DNA from: Trichodelitschia bisporula
Taxonomy: Eukaryota > Ascomycota > Dothideomycetes > Phaeotrichales > Phaeotrichaceae
Reading direction: 5' to 3'
Assembly: GCA_010356995.1 (NCBI GenBank)
Contig: ML996689.1
Span: forward strand, 1,571,979-1,635,978
Length of the DNA stretch: 64,000 nt
Shown here one piece after another: positions 21,714 through 34,507 of this stretch (positions are counted from its first letter, which is position 1; the number at the start of each line of letters is the position of its first letter). The position numbers were made by a program, and so were the translations under genes. A model generated the notes under the pieces. That model was not told the DNA's origin. It saw only the letters and a list, made by a program, of their open reading frames with translations, and did no database searches.

Positions 21714-24700
21714 CTACAAAAACCCCAACCCCTCTCCGCCAACCCACCCCACCTCAGCCCGAACCTCCCCCTCCCCACCACCCACCTTAGCAACCGCCTC
21801 CCCCCTTCGCTGACGACTCAACTCCGCCCACCTGCTCAGCAATACCCCATCCACCACGCTGCGCGACCCAAACCGCTCACTCTCCACCGCGCGAAAGCTG
21901 CGCGGATTCAGGCCACACGCGTGCGGGAGTACGTTCGTCAGATACGTCTGCAAGCTGCCGAGGCGGCGGTAGGAGCTCTCGGATAGAGGTGTGAGGAGCG
22001 CGAGACTGCCCGTTTGGCTAAGTTGCAGGACGAGATGGCCTGTTGGAGCTGGGGCGTCGATGTCCATGGCGTCGGCGTCGGGCTCGGTGGCAGGCCGCGA
22101 GACGGGCGCGGGGACGGTGCAGGGGAGGAGGGTGAGGCTGATGGGGAAGTGACCGGTGTGGAAGGTGGATTTGTGGATCAGGCGCGTGCCTTGCATGGAT
22201 TTCGGGTCTGGGGGGTTAGCTTAGCAAGAAAGAGTAGTGGGGAACGTACTATCAGGATCAAACTCCAGGACATGTAAATCGCAATCCGCGTCCGCAACCA
22301 AGAAATACAAATGCTTGTCGTGCGGAAGAAACTCCGCGTCAACGACCTCCATCTTCGACCGCCCCTTGCCCAGCATGAGCATCTTGTACGGATCTTCAGT
22401 GTACCCCGCGAACCACACGCCCTTGGCTACGTCGCCGAGGAGTACCATGCCCGTGCCGGGTAGGTTCTTGGCTACCGTGACGTAGCACTGCATATCCATG
22501 AATGCGACGGGGAGTAGCGTGCGGTCCTCCTTGAGCCCGCGCACGTGGCACTTCTGCCCCTGAGCCATCATGAGGAAGCCCTCGGAGCCAATGGGCGAGA
22601 TGGCGGAGACGGCGCCCTTGACTTCGTCCTTGACGATGAGCTTGAGCTTGCGGTCTGTTTCTGGTCGCCCGGGTTCGGGGACGACGGTGATTACGTCGTA
22701 GATGTAGATGTTGCCCATGGTTGACAGGTCTTCGCCCTTCACGATCGCCGTTCCGACTGCTACTAGGGGTTTCCGCTGGCGTGTCATTTCCGAGACTTCG
22801 AGGTTGAGCACCTTGATCGTGAGGACCACTTCGCTGGGATTGAGGGTGATGCTGCATTGCTTAGCCTCACTTTCTCCGATCAGGGGGCACTTACGTTTCG
22901 ATCTCCGTCCAATTCCCAGCGTAAAACACTCGCAGCGTATGCTGATCAATGGTTGGAAGGAACTTGGTATCTGAAGGCATGAGCGGGGAAAGCGATACGA
23001 GCCCTGAAATCCTACCCTCTTTCTGCCATTCGTGATGGTAGTCATCCTCCGGAAGCTTGTACTGCACCTTCTCATTTGTCGCCATTATGTAGATGTCCTT
23101 GAGCGGGTAGTAGCACACCGCCTGGACCTCCTGGCCGAGCTCGACGCGGCGGACCACCCAGCCCGTGTCGCCGAAGCGAGATGTCGGCTGGAGATGGGAG
23201 GCATGCAGCTTGTCCTGCCGACAATTAGTAATAAACAGGCAGTAGAACTGATACACTAACCTCGGAATCGAGGAACGCAAATCCCCGATCAGTTTTCGCA
23301 GTGTGGAAGCTCGCGACGCTCTTCACAGTTTGTCCCCGCAAGCGAATCACGCGCGGTAGACTCGACGCCTCCTTGAAGATGAAGGACGGCGAGCTGCCCA
23401 GCTGAAATACCGTGCTGTAGCCGCCCACGTTGTTTAGTCGCCGTAGAGACGACACCTTGCGGGGCTGCTCTCTCTCCGTCTCTTCCATCGGTGCGGCGAG
23501 CACAGGCTGTGGAATCTTCCTCCATCGCAGGTTTTCAGAAAATGACAGCGTCCGCAAATCTGCAGGGTAGTTGAAGGGCTCGTAGATGACCAAGTCATCG
23601 GACTCTACTTGAGCCTAGGGATGTTAGATTTAGGGACCTAGAATAGCGGCGAACAGTGACGTACAATCAGATACGGCTGCTTGTGAACGCCGTCACCGAG
23701 ATCAGCTACTGTAATATCTGTAATCTGTTCCTTGGATATCCCGCGACGGGGCACGTAGCCCGCCGTCAGGATCTGTGGCAGGAGGCCGAGGCCATCGGTT
23801 TTGAACACCGATTTGTCCACGTTGGGGAATTCGAAAATCTGAAACTATTAGAATTGAGCCACCCCGAGTCGAAGAGCTTACCCGGAAACTGCCATCTTCA
23901 CCCAGCATGAAGGCAAAGACGTGATCGTCGGTCATAGCGGATTTGTAGAGACATCCCACGAGCCAGGAGGTGGTGTCGAGCTCTCCACTTAGCGTCTCTT
24001 CATCGACCTCTCCGAGGGTATTGATCTTGAAAAGCTGCACGCTCGAGTTTGCCATGAAGAGTATCAGGTACGGGTCGCAAAAGCTGGCACTGACAACCTC
24101 CACTTTCGATGACTCCTCATCCTCCTCCTCGTCTGACAAGGGAAGAATCTGCTCGAGGTCGAATTCTACGCAGTACATTAGCCAGATTCAACAGGCAGCA
24201 CAGGGACAAAAGCACAAAGCGAGTGGGGAACGACAGGATGGATTGTATTCATCTAACGGATACAAGCCAAAATGGTGTGCATCACGACCTCCCAGCCATA
24301 TATGTCGTAGCGTGATTCCGCAGCAGCCTAATACATTCGTGTGGTGCCGTTGATGGACTCCTAGAGGGGGACGATAACAAGGAAGCAGGTGCCACTTACC
24401 AGAGTTGAAACAGCGAATCTCATTCTTGAGAACCTGCACAATCCGCGTGTTGCCCCCTAACGTGCCAACTTCCACGGTAGCGCCAGCCTCAGGCTCAAAG
24501 TCGCCCTTCTTAAGAGGCTCCAGGCCCTTAGCAGTGATGGAGTATGCAGCCGACTCCTCAGGTCCCTCCGCCGGCGTCTTGGAGGCAATCACGAACGTGT
24601 CCAACTCCGCTTCAGCAGAAAGCTGCGACTCCGAATCCTGCGGCCCACCCAGCTGGAGGCCGCGCGGGAGTGACTTCTTCGCATGCATAGACCAGAACCT

Positions 24701-26446
24701 CTGCACGTCGGTCATTTCAATTGTCTGAGCTACAATGGGATCAAGTTCGCGATTGAAGATAGCAAGAGCCCCGGCACTCCCGCGGCCTATGGGATAGACC
24801 AGTTCCGACTTTGGTAGCTCTGAGCCGTTGGATTTATGCTCAGGCGTGCCAGCACCAGCAAAGGTCAACCGCCCAACGGGTGCATAGTTGGGGAGGCTGT
24901 CATGGATCCTGAAGCTGTAGTTCTCCGGATTCACAGGCTCTGCCACAGAAGTGCGGCTTTGCTTGTCTGGCGCGCTAGTCTCGCCATAGATGTCATCATC
25001 GTCGTCGTCATCAATATCATCTTCGTCAAACGACAGATCACCGTCTTCAGCAAGCGCCTCAGCCTGTGACCGCTTGCGGAGGAGCTGAGAGGTCTTGCTG
25101 CGGGTCCAGCCAAGGATGACCGAGTCACTCTCTTCGCTGCCAATGAAAAGCCTGCCGCCTTTGAGAGGGCTTACACATGATGCACCTGTTGTTAGTACTT
25201 GGCCCCCGCGCTCGGCAGGAACAACGTGGATGTCCATCTGCGATACTGACCGACCGTCCAGCCGGAAGGAAAGGATGGCGAGCTGCCCCATTTTTAGCAC
25301 AATGAGCATTTCACCTTGGTCTCCAAGCTGCACAATTCGGCAGTCCTCCAAGCGCAGGGCCAGAGCCGAGTGATCTGACATGGGATATGACGACGCCTGT
25401 CTCGTAAACTCGTTGACGGCAATGGCAGTCGACTTGCCCGCCTGGTCGATGTGGATGAGCTCATTTCCTCCGACAAGCAAGGCCCCGCCCACTGGTAGCG
25501 GAAGCGGCACGACCTCGAACAGATCGTAGGGGAGATCAGAAATTGTTAGAATAGTTGTGGAAGCACGCTGTTCGATGTCCAGAGTAACAACGGTGTATGA
25601 CAGGTTGTCTCTGCGGATCGGCAGCAAGGCCGAGTTGGGGGCCGTCGACGAGGAAAGAACGCCAAAAGTCGGCTCGCGGTACTCGTACAGAAAGGCAAGG
25701 TAGACAGGATGTGTAAGCGTCGGGTCGAGGGCTGTCAGCGGGAGGACGAAGGAACCCGAGTATGGTGTTTCTCCACTCTCGAGTGTTTCGTTCGTAGCTT
25801 TGGCTTCAAGCATAGGCCGGTCGCCATCGATGTCCGGATCATAGTCGTCGCCTCCAAGGTCATCGGATGCCTGGCGGAACGGCAAGATCGCGAGATGCCG
25901 GTATCCAAACTTGAACGCCGCGCATCGACTGTTAGGATCCACGGTAAGGAAATTGTGGCAGATGCGCAGGTCCGGAGCAAACGGGCTCTGCATCAGCTGG
26001 TCGCCTTCGTAGTAGTGTATCGATATCGTTGACATGCAGTATTCCTCCGGGTCCCACTCCACTAAGCTGAACTTGGCGTCCCGGAACGCGACCAGCAAAG
26101 CTTCCCCACCGGACTTGCTGCTCATGAGCTTCACCCGCTTCAATGATGTTACAGTCCCAGCAAGTGTGTAGTCCGCTATCAGAACAAACTTCGAGGTCTG
26201 CTCCATGCGCTGGAGAGAAACATCGTTGGTGAAGGTTCGGTCAAAGGCATCTGTCGTGAGATCTTGGGGCGAAGTGTCGTCATCGTGGGCAGTACCGTCA
26301 ACTTCCGTCGAAAGCGCCTTCAGCTCAAAGATTTGCAGTACAGAGTTCTTCGCAGTGACGAGGTTCACAGCCTTTGGGCCTAGGAAGGGTAGGGCGATTG
26401 AGTGCGAAACAGCCGTGGGTGGCGTTAGTTCCGTGTAGCACTGCAT
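21714..26446 (-). CDS. CFT1, CPSF160 subunit of the cleavage and polyadenylation factor
   Basis: Eight exons on the minus strand: 26446-24400, 24165-23882, 23838-23665, 23614-23261, 23214-23016, 22970-22895, 22851-22250 and 22207-21714. The product is 1409 aa, close to the family's usual length. Cft1 is the large beta-propeller scaffold of the nuclear pre-mRNA 3'-end machinery and helps bind the AAUAAA-like signal. The start [17 protein letters not shown], the [16 protein letters not shown] block, [25 protein letters not shown] and the C-terminal CPSF_A segment ([22 protein letters not shown]) are typical. An acidic stretch near residues 470-490 lies between propellers. Intron 1 (24166-24399) is 234 nt, much longer than the other six (42-50 nt). 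Confidence 0.95.
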
Positions 26447-26821
26447 GATGGCGGTGGTGCTGGCGGCGGTCGATGTGGTAAGCCCTAGAAGACGGGATAG
26501 AGCATATCTTGGTGATGTGCCGAAGTTGAGATGTCGGTGTTGAGAGCTCCAAACGCGCACGTCGAAGCAAGGGACTGGACGCGGCTGGAAATAGTCGGAT
26601 GATTGTTATTCCGGACCGAAGCACACTTTCCCAATTGGGATGAGCATTCAAGTTCTTATTTTGGTTTGATTCAAACTGTCTGACACTTGAACCGAACTGT
26701 TTGACCTCACACTGTTCGGTCTCATACTACGGCCTGGCTACTGTGTAAGGAAACATCTCAACCCATTCATCCCTTCATCAGCAATAGAACGAAAAGAACC
26801 CCCAGAACCCGATTAAAGGTA

Positions 26822-27989
26822 TTAAGCAGAAGCAACGGCACCAGTCATGAACGCAGCCATAGCCAGAGCATTCCTTGTCTGCAGGAACACGGATCCAGGT
26901 CCTAACGAGCGTCAGAAGCCGCAAATCAGTCCAGTGAACCAACTTACCAGTGAACTTGCACACCAAGCCTTCTCCAGCCGAGAAATTGGAGATGATGCCT
27001 CCGCTGGCCACCCTCTCCAACTTGTACTCGCAATTCCACGCAACGAGATGGCCGTTGTCGACGATGTACTTCTCGCCCGCATCGATCTGCGCGAATTAGC
27101 CATGCTCCACCGCCAGTCAAGAGACCACTCACATCCTTCCTGATGATCGCACCCAAACTGCTGATCCACAGGATACCAGCCCCGCTTATGCGGTATGTCC
27201 ACCAACCCTCGCCAGAGAACATAGCCTTGCTAATACCCTGGCTCTTGAAATCCTTATGAACCTTCTCCGTGCACGCTAAAAACGCATCCTTGCCCACATT
27301 CCACGCGCTCTTCCCATCAAGCGTGATACTCGTAATATCACCAAAGCTCGCCGGCGCAAGCAGCAGCTCCCCAGGGCCCGTATAATTCGAATGATTCATA
27401 TGACCACCCCCAATCAGCTTCTTCATGCTGAACTTAATCTCTCCCTTCAGCGTAACCGACGGGCTCATCGCAATCATCGCCCCCGGCCGTGTCACAAGCG
27501 GACACCCAATCGCGAGCTGTATCGTCAGGATGGTATTCGTGTCACGATGGCTGATCCTATAAGCCCCGCCGTTGAACGTGCCAACGTCGTCCGCGCGCGC
27601 ATGTCCACTGAAGTGCGCCGCCCCCGGCGCGCCCCCCACCATGTTCACGGGATTGCTCAGGTTGACGGGTGCGGGGGAGGCCGTTTGCTGCGGCGCTGAC
27701 TGCGGAGGCGCCGCCGCAGGAGGAGCTGAGGCCTGAGGCGGCGGCTGGAACTGCTGCTGAGGAGGGGGCGCATACTGCTGTTGCAGGGGCGGCGCATACT
27801 GCGGTGTCCCGCTTGGAGGGGGATACGCGGCTGCGGCGGGCGATTGCGAGGGCGGAGGCGGGTAGGCTTGTGCCTGGGGTGGGGGAGGGAAGGACTGTTG
27901 CTGGCCGTAGGGCTGGTCGGGCGGAGCTTGAGAGTTAGCAGCGCGGTAGAGAGGGCGCTGAACTCACGGGCAAAGTATTGGTTTGACAT
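26822..27989 (-). CDS. AIM24/DUF124-family protein
   Basis: Exons 27989-27968, 27926-27133, 27086-26948 and 26901-26822 give 344 aa. The first exon encodes only MSNQYFA. About 90 Pro/Gln-rich disordered residues follow, then the compact AIM24 beta-barrel fold: [42 protein letters not shown] and [11 protein letters not shown]. Family members include yeast Aim24, needed for MICOS integrity in mitochondria. The present protein lacks an obvious targeting peptide and has a PQ-rich tail, so it is more likely a cytosolic or vesicle-associated paralog of unknown function. All introns are 41-46 nt. It is transcribed in the same direction as CFT1, 375 bp upstream of it. Confidence 0.87.
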
Positions 27990-28588
27990 GGTGGATAGGG
28001 TGGGCGGTTAAGCTGTTAGTGAGGCTGATAGGGAGCTTTAGGGGAGATGATGGCGGAGACGCAAGGGGTGCACAAAGGATGATGGGCACAAAGACGACGG
28101 ATGAGGGGCCGCGACAAAGGTACGGTCTACTATCTCATCTGGAGTACAGCGCGACCGGCGCGGCTTATATGTGGTGTCGACTGCGCCCGCCGGGCTGGAG
28201 GTTGGCGGCGCGGCGCGGGGAGTGGCATGGTGCATCGCGGGGTGCCATTGGCTGAGGGTGGGCAAATTAGCGCCCTTGTACGGTCAGGCGTCTAATGCCC
28301 CTCACCAAAGCCACGCGTTCCAAATCACGGGAAAATCACTTCATGCTGTGAGCTCTCTAGGAATTGTAGCTTCTCGTAGATACAGCGAACCTAGCGAACT
28401 CCGTGGGTCGATCCTGACCCCCCCATGCACCCGACCCGACAAATAGCAACAGAACAATGTGCCCCATGCGACCCGGTCTTCCCTTTCATTATCATACCGT
28501 TCGTCCACCGCCCAAACCAATCGCAATGGGCAAAACCATCCAATTTGGCACGTAGCGACGTGACAGCAGCGGCAAGAGAAGGCTAACC
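27990..28588. other. Intergenic region
   Basis: Promoter of the AIM24-family gene (near 28000-28250) and 3' flank of the eIF2-beta gene. No other feature is seen. Confidence 0.6.
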
Positions 28589-29596
28589 TCAAGTCTGCTG
28601 TCTCTTGCGCTTGCCGATCTGCGCCGAGAAACCCGTCTTGATGTTCTGTACACTGCGCCTACTGTGGCAGGAATTGCAGGTGACGAAATACAGGCGGTTC
28701 TCGCCCTTGTTCAGGTTCGTATCGGGACTCTTGCAGGTCTTGCAAGTGACATACTCGACAATGTAGCGGCGCAGGATACTGGAGATGTTAGTACAACCCA
28801 ACAGGAGGAGTGGCAGCCTTACTTTTCGATTTGCTTGGACTGGAAGCGGCCCTTGATGACCAACCGGCGCGAGCCGTCGACGGATCCGCTGGTACCCATT
28901 TCGGCGAACAGGAACTGGATGACGTGTTCGTCGGTGCGCTTGAGACGCTTGCAGATCTCGGGCAGATTGGCGAAGATGGTCTTCTTGTTGCCTTCTCGCA
29001 AGCACTGCGGCGGCGGGATCTTGTAGCTCTTCGCGGCGCCAATCAGGTCCGGGTGGCGATCGTGGAGCAGTGTAAAGAAGCGGTTCAGAAGCAGCTTGTA
29101 GTTGACGGGCGTCGTGTTGTCATGCTCCCAGATGCCGGTGCCCTTGATCAGGTCACCTTCCTCGACAGGCTCGGGCTCCTCCTCGGCCTTCTCCTCGACC
29201 TCGCCTGCTTTCGCAAGCTGCTTCTCGAAGTCGTCGTCGAGCGTCTTGGCGACCTTCTTCTTCTTTTTCTTCTTGAGAGCGGACATGTCGAGCTCATCAT
29301 CGCCTTCGGCCTTCTCGCCATCGGCCTCATCAGCTTCCTTCTTGGGCTTCTTCTTCTTCTTCTTCGCGAGGTCCTTGAACATGTCCTGTGGACGTTAGCG
29401 AATGTCGCGCGACACAGTTAGAGCTACATACCGTCATGTCGTCGACAGACCCAACAGTGCCATCAGCAGAGTGCTTCTCGGCGGTATCTTTGTCGCCGGT
29501 ACCATTCAGGGAGACCTCGCCGTTCTCGGTAACGAGTGTTGCCTCATCCATGAACGCAACGGATTTGCGCTTCGGCTTATCGAATTCGTCCGCCAT
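28589..29596 (-). CDS. Translation initiation factor eIF2 subunit beta
   Basis: Exons 29596-29432, 29385-28823 and 28778-28589 give 305 aa. eIF2-beta carries part of the eIF2-GTP-Met-tRNAi ternary complex and binds eIF5 and eIF2B through N-terminal lysine blocks. Two such blocks are visible (KKKKKKPKK and [10 protein letters not shown]); the family often has three. The C-terminal domain shows [40 protein letters not shown] and a C4 zinc ribbon with CKTC and CNSC. The CTT/TTC-rich DNA around 29250-29370 is simply the codons of the lysine blocks. Introns are 46 and 44 nt. Confidence 0.95.
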
Positions 29597-30501
29597 GATT
29601 GCGGTTTGTGCGAGAGTTATTCGATGAGTAGGAACGTGGGAGGAGGCTGTATTGATGCAGTTGCGTCGAGAGGTGTGTGTTCAGGTGTTTAGTGGCGAGG
29701 TGGAGTTGACTTGTGTCGATGGTAAAATGTGGGATGTTGCGGGTGGGGCTTGGCATGATGACTCCGACGTCCGGGTGAACTTCGCGCCACGGTACGCTGC
29801 ACCCCGCAGCCAATCATCGATGTCGTCACCGACCACCGCCACTCGATTTCAACTATCTCATGTCTTCAATCTTTTGAGTTTATCATCTCTTCCAGGGCCT
29901 TCTCTTCTGAGTTCAACTGTAGTTCGGCTTCCCGAAATTTTATCCCAAACTTTGTTTATTCTGCACCATGCCACGGGAAGCTCCCTCTCTTAAACGGCTT
30001 TCCGCCAGTTTTGATATCGACCTAATGTGGTAGGCGATATCGCCTGACACACTGTACACCTTTAGCAAGCTGAATATTCACGAAGACCCCTTCTCTTCGT
30101 AGAGGGAGTATTTCAACCTCATCCATTCTATCAATTCGTGCGTACTTGGAAGAAGCTTGCCTGTTGTGTTCTAGATGAGGCCCCTCAATGCCCCGCATTG
30201 ATACGAGTACAAGGCGAGATTCGGACAGGATCGCCGCCGAGCCATGGACCTCCATAAGTACCCTCTCCACATGACCATGTCCTTCATATCGACATTCCAA
30301 ATCCCTTCGACCCCTCCATCGCATTGCCCACATCTACCCCTCCAACCACCACTCTAGCGGGGTCAAACCGGCTCTCTTGGCACAAGCTCCCAGCCCGCAA
30401 GCCCTGCGCCAATAACCTCCGCGCGCCAGCTCCACACCCGCTTCCGCTTCCAACTCTCGACCACGACCGCACCTCGTCCCCATCCTCGCAGCGCCGCAGC
30501 A
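29597..30501. other. Divergent promoter region
   Basis: This 0.9-kb stretch lies between the starts of eIF2-beta and the Mim2-like gene. No frame with support was found. Confidence 0.6.
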
Positions 30502-30907
30502 ATGTCATCGTCGGCCACCGATTCCTACGTCCTCCCGCCCGCCACGCCGACCCCCTCCTCTCAGATCTCCGATGACATTGACTCGCTCCCTTCGTCCCCG
30601 ACGCACAGCGAGCTCGACCTCGACGAAGATGAGCAGCTCGAGTCAGATGCCGAGCGCGAGTGGCGCGAGAGCTTGCAGCAGCTCGAGCTGCTGTTGACGA
30701 TGGTCCTGGTACCATATGTTGGAAAATACCTTGGGCGGAAGTGCGCGTACTGGGGTGAGTTGGACCGACTTCCTCTGGGCGTTCAAGGGACTAAGCAAGG
30801 CAGGTTGGGCCAAGTTCATGCAATGGCAGTGGCCGGATATCTCTGTGCAGATTACAGACCGCAAGGCGTTCCGCGCGGCGGGCATCGTGGGTGCGGCGAC
30901 GATATAG
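30502..30907 (+). CDS. Small outer-membrane import protein, Mim2-like (tentative)
   Basis: Exons 30502-30754 and 30804-30907, joined by a 49-nt intron, give 118 aa. The first 60 residues are acidic and Ser/Pro-rich. A conserved hydrophobic block follows: ESLQQLELLLTMVLVPYVGKYLGRK, quoted here in two parts as ESLQQLELLLTMVL and VPYVGKYLGRK. The join restores AYWGWAKFMQW. This small acidic-then-single-helix layout with GK-GR-YWGW resembles Mim2, a partner of Mim1 that inserts alpha-helical proteins into the mitochondrial outer membrane. The recognition is from pattern memory, so the name is tentative. The acceptor at 30803 was chosen because the alternative 4 nt upstream breaks the frame. Confidence 0.75.
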
Positions 30908-32519
30908 ATGGGCATACGAATACATACACATGGCGTTTGCGACGGCTTTAGCGTCGGGAGTTTGGCGCTGGCTTCTGGGGTTCGTGATGCATACCACGAG
31001 CGGGGCAGCTGTGGGGGATTACATGTATCTCTGTTCTGCTGGACAGAGGAAAAGCATCGGATGCAATTGATGGCGGTAGAGGCGGTTGTAAAGCCCATCC
31101 TGCCTTGAAACTCACCCTCTTCTAGTCTGACCTCATCTTGTAGCAGGTCCTCCGGGGAGACGATACTGCATATCATTTCCCCGCAAACACCTGCTGGCAT
31201 TCGCCAACCTAAATGGGCCGAAAAGCACCTCTCCCACCCCCGCTATCTTGCAAATATCAACCCGCATGCCTCAAAAGGGCGCAGAAATCCAACCAACGTT
31301 CGAATACAGTTTTCTAGCCCCGGTCCGACCACGCTGGTTGGCTGCCGGCGAGGCCGGTTACCATCGGAAGCCAGCCAAGGCCCTGATCATCTGCCCCGAC
31401 TCCACGCGCGGCTCGCGCATGGCAGGCGCGGACGCGTTGACATGGACTCGGAGTGAGGAGCAAGGCCTGATGTTGGCTAATGCGTTGCTCTGAATGGCTT
31501 TGTCGGCCACGCACCTGATCGGTGACGGAGAAGCCCCGCTCCGGGAACAAATGAAGGCCATTGTTGTGACTACCGGAATGAGGATTGAAGAGGAGGCGTC
31601 ACATGGCGAGACGTGGCGATGTACTCGTGCTGCATTTTTGCTCTGCTTTGTACCTGGTGTCCGTTTGAGAGCTGGATTGAGGTGAACTGGATCCCCGATG
31701 CAGGGTGCGTTAGCTCGCCAAGCAGGGACAGGGCTGCGTCATCTGTACAATGTCAAAGGGCGTAGGGCGAATGGTTTTGCGAATTTTACTGCTCAGCCGG
31801 CTTTGAAGAGAAGGTGAAGAGTTTTACGAGCAAGGAGCGGGTCGGGTGGAAGGCGGCGAGAATCCTATATGGCTCAATGGAGGAGTCAATTCCGGAGTTC
31901 CATCAAAGGCTCCGTAATGCATTGTGGCCGGCGGCAGGCGATAGGCGCACAATAGGATGGCGAGCCACATAATTCGACTGCGTTGTAGCGAACTGCGACA
32001 CGCGAGACTATCGTCCTATTCGTCTCTCAAAGCGCACCAGAGGTTGTCGCTGCATCCCCCGCAGATAAGGCGCCTCAGCCTATCAGCCTTGCAGTTAACT
32101 GCATTCATGCATTTATCTGGTGGTTTGCGCAGCGGAGACGGTGAACTGTTGAGTAAAATTCAGGTATCCGCAATTGAAGTGCTGTCAACAGTACATACTT
32201 ATGAGAGGAATATATCAAAAGTTAATAGAGCATGTGTCCGCAGCGCGAGGGAATACCATGGTGGACGTCAATAGCGGCATGACCAGGTACCAGAAATGGA
32301 AAGTACTAGACTGGAACGAGAAGCACCAACGATGTTTCCATTCCTGACGCCAACCCTTCTGCGGGTCCCCACTAAAAGCCCATCACCAGGTTAATTTCCA
32401 CCGCATATAGCCGATGTCGCCCCCCACTGCACTTTTCCTCTTGACCTCTCTCCTCCCGCCGCACTTCCTACCATAAACTCTCTCCTCCCATCTCCACTCT
32501 CTCTGATACCACCGCCATC
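30908..32519. other. Intergenic, 1.6 kb, no gene seen
   Basis: Short frames lack motifs and mutual support. The last 100 bp before 32520 are pyrimidine-rich, as expected for the leader of the aminotransferase gene. Confidence 0.55.
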
Positions 32520-34258
32520 ATGCCACCCGCAGCCACTGGACCCCGCGACTCAAGCAAGAGCCTTGCCTCCTTCTCCCCGCCGCTGCGCGCAGACGACATC
32601 GTCAACCGCCGCCGGAAGGTCCCCAAGACGCAATGGGGCGTCGCGGCGCCGGCGAGCAGTAGCACCTTCAAGATCGCCTCGAACCTGGGCAGCAAGCCGC
32701 AGTCCAAGCGGTGGGACCGTGAGTTCATTGAAGTCTGGAACACGAACACCGCTAATGGCCAGACCTGCTCTCCCCCGAGGCCCTCTCGCGCCATCCTTCG
32801 TCCGTCAAGTCCGCAGCCAAGTACCTCAGCCAGCCCGGCTTGATATCTCTGGGCGGCGGCCTCCCCTCAAGCAACTACTTCCCCTTCTCGCAGCTCACCA
32901 TCTCCGTCCCGCCGAAAGGTGGACCCTTCGCCGATCCAAGCCCCACTCCGCACACGACCGTCACCGCAGGCAAGAACGACCAAGCCAACGGGACCAGCCT
33001 CGCCGACATCGCAACCCTCTTCCAGTACGGCCAAGGCACCGGCAGCGCCCAGCTCCTCCGCTGGATCACAGAGCACACAGAACTGGTTCACGACCCGCCG
33101 TACGCCGACTGGGGATGCACGACCACGATCGGTGCTACCAGCTCCCTCGACATGGCGCTGCGCATGTTCACGCAGCGTGGCGACATGATCCTCGGCGAGG
33201 AGTGGACCTTTGCGTCCGCCGTTGAGACCGCTGCACCCATGGGCGTGCGCATCGTGCCCATCCCCATGGACGCACAAGGTCTGCTCCCCGTTGAGCTCGA
33301 CCGCGTGCTGGCAGGCTGGGACGAGCGCGCGCGCGGCGCCCGCAAGCCCCGCGTGCTGTACACGGTGCCCACGGGGCAGAACCCGACGGGCGCGACACAG
33401 CTCCCCACCCGGCGGCGCGAGGTCTACCGCGTGTGCCAGAAGCATGATGTGTACATCTTTGAGGACGACCCGTACTACTACCTGCAGATGGATGGGTATG
33501 TTCCGGGGATGGCGGCGACGGAGGAGGCTAAACCGAGCCATGAGTCTTTCCTTGCGTCGCTGATTCCGTCGTTCCTGCGGATTGATACCGATGGGCGCGT
33601 GCTGCGTATGGACTCGTTTAGCAAAGTTCTTACCCCTGGGGCGCGGATCGGGTGGGTCACGGCCAGCGCGCAGATTATCGAGCGGTACAAGTTGCACGCG
33701 GACGTGTCGACGCAGGGCGCAAGCGGCATTTCCCAGCTGGTGCTGTTCAAGCTGTTGGAGGACCACTGGGGCCACGGCGGCTTCGTCGACTGGCTCATTT
33801 ACCTGCGGAAGGAATACGAGGGCCGGCGGAGGACCATGATGGCTGCGTGCGAGGCACTGCTGCCGCGTGAGGTGGTTAGCTGGACGGTGCCAGATGCAGG
33901 CATGTTTGTGAGTTTTATTCTACCCAGGGAGCTGGGACCGGACTAATGTGCGCAGTTGTGGCTCAAGATCGACCACACTAAGCACCCTGGTGCTGGCGAG
34001 AAGAGCATCGCTGAGCTCGAGGAGGAGGTTTTTCTGGGCACGATAAGACATGGCGCGCTAGTTATGAGGGGAAGCTTGTTCCAGGCTGACCGTGATTCGC
34101 CGCTGGGGGCGCTGTTTTTCCGGACGACGTTTGCGGCGGCGAGTGAGGAGAATATTCGCGAGGCGATTAGGCGGTTTGGAGAGGCGATTCGGGAGGTCTT
34201 TGGGTTGGAGGTCGGGGAGGCGGCGGGCAAGCAGGGTATTCTTGCTGTGGAGGTTTAG
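32520..34258 (+). CDS. Aromatic amino acid aminotransferase (Aro8-like)
   Basis: Exons 32520-32718, 32763-33907 and 33956-34258 give 548 aa. This is a PLP-dependent class I/II aminotransferase that interconverts aromatic amino acids (or 2-aminoadipate) and their oxo acids. Markers are LSPEALSRHPSSVKSAAKYL, ISLGGGLPSSNYFP, YGQGTGSAQLL, PTGQNPTG, FEDDPYYYLQ and the cofactor lysine in DSFSKVLTPGARIGWV. Length and order match fungal Aro8; a 2-aminoadipate (lysine pathway) role cannot be excluded. Introns are 44 and 48 nt. The start is the ATG after a C/T-rich leader. Confidence 0.92.
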
Positions 34259-34507
34259 GATAAGAGGATGCATGGTAGGAGTTGGGGCTTTCCGGTCACT
34301 AGGGAGTTTAGAGGTCTGCATTTTTTGTAGAGGTTAGATGTGAGGGGTAGGTGGCATTGCACGTAGCCCGTCGTTCCAATGCTCCATTGCTCTTGATTTT
34401 TGGTATCCATGCCGCGCCCTGCCCTGCCGTAGCAACGAATGGAAATCTAGTGTACACGCGCGCGCTTACGTACGCCCTGCCCGAACGCCCTTTTTGTAGT
34501 TCCGTAC

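Noticed and set aside
29250-29370. CTT/TTC microsatellite
   Set aside because: It is the reverse complement of the lysine-block codons of eIF2-beta.
32867-33775. Antisense 302-codon frame in the aminotransferase
   Set aside because: Antisense shadow of conserved Aro8 codons.
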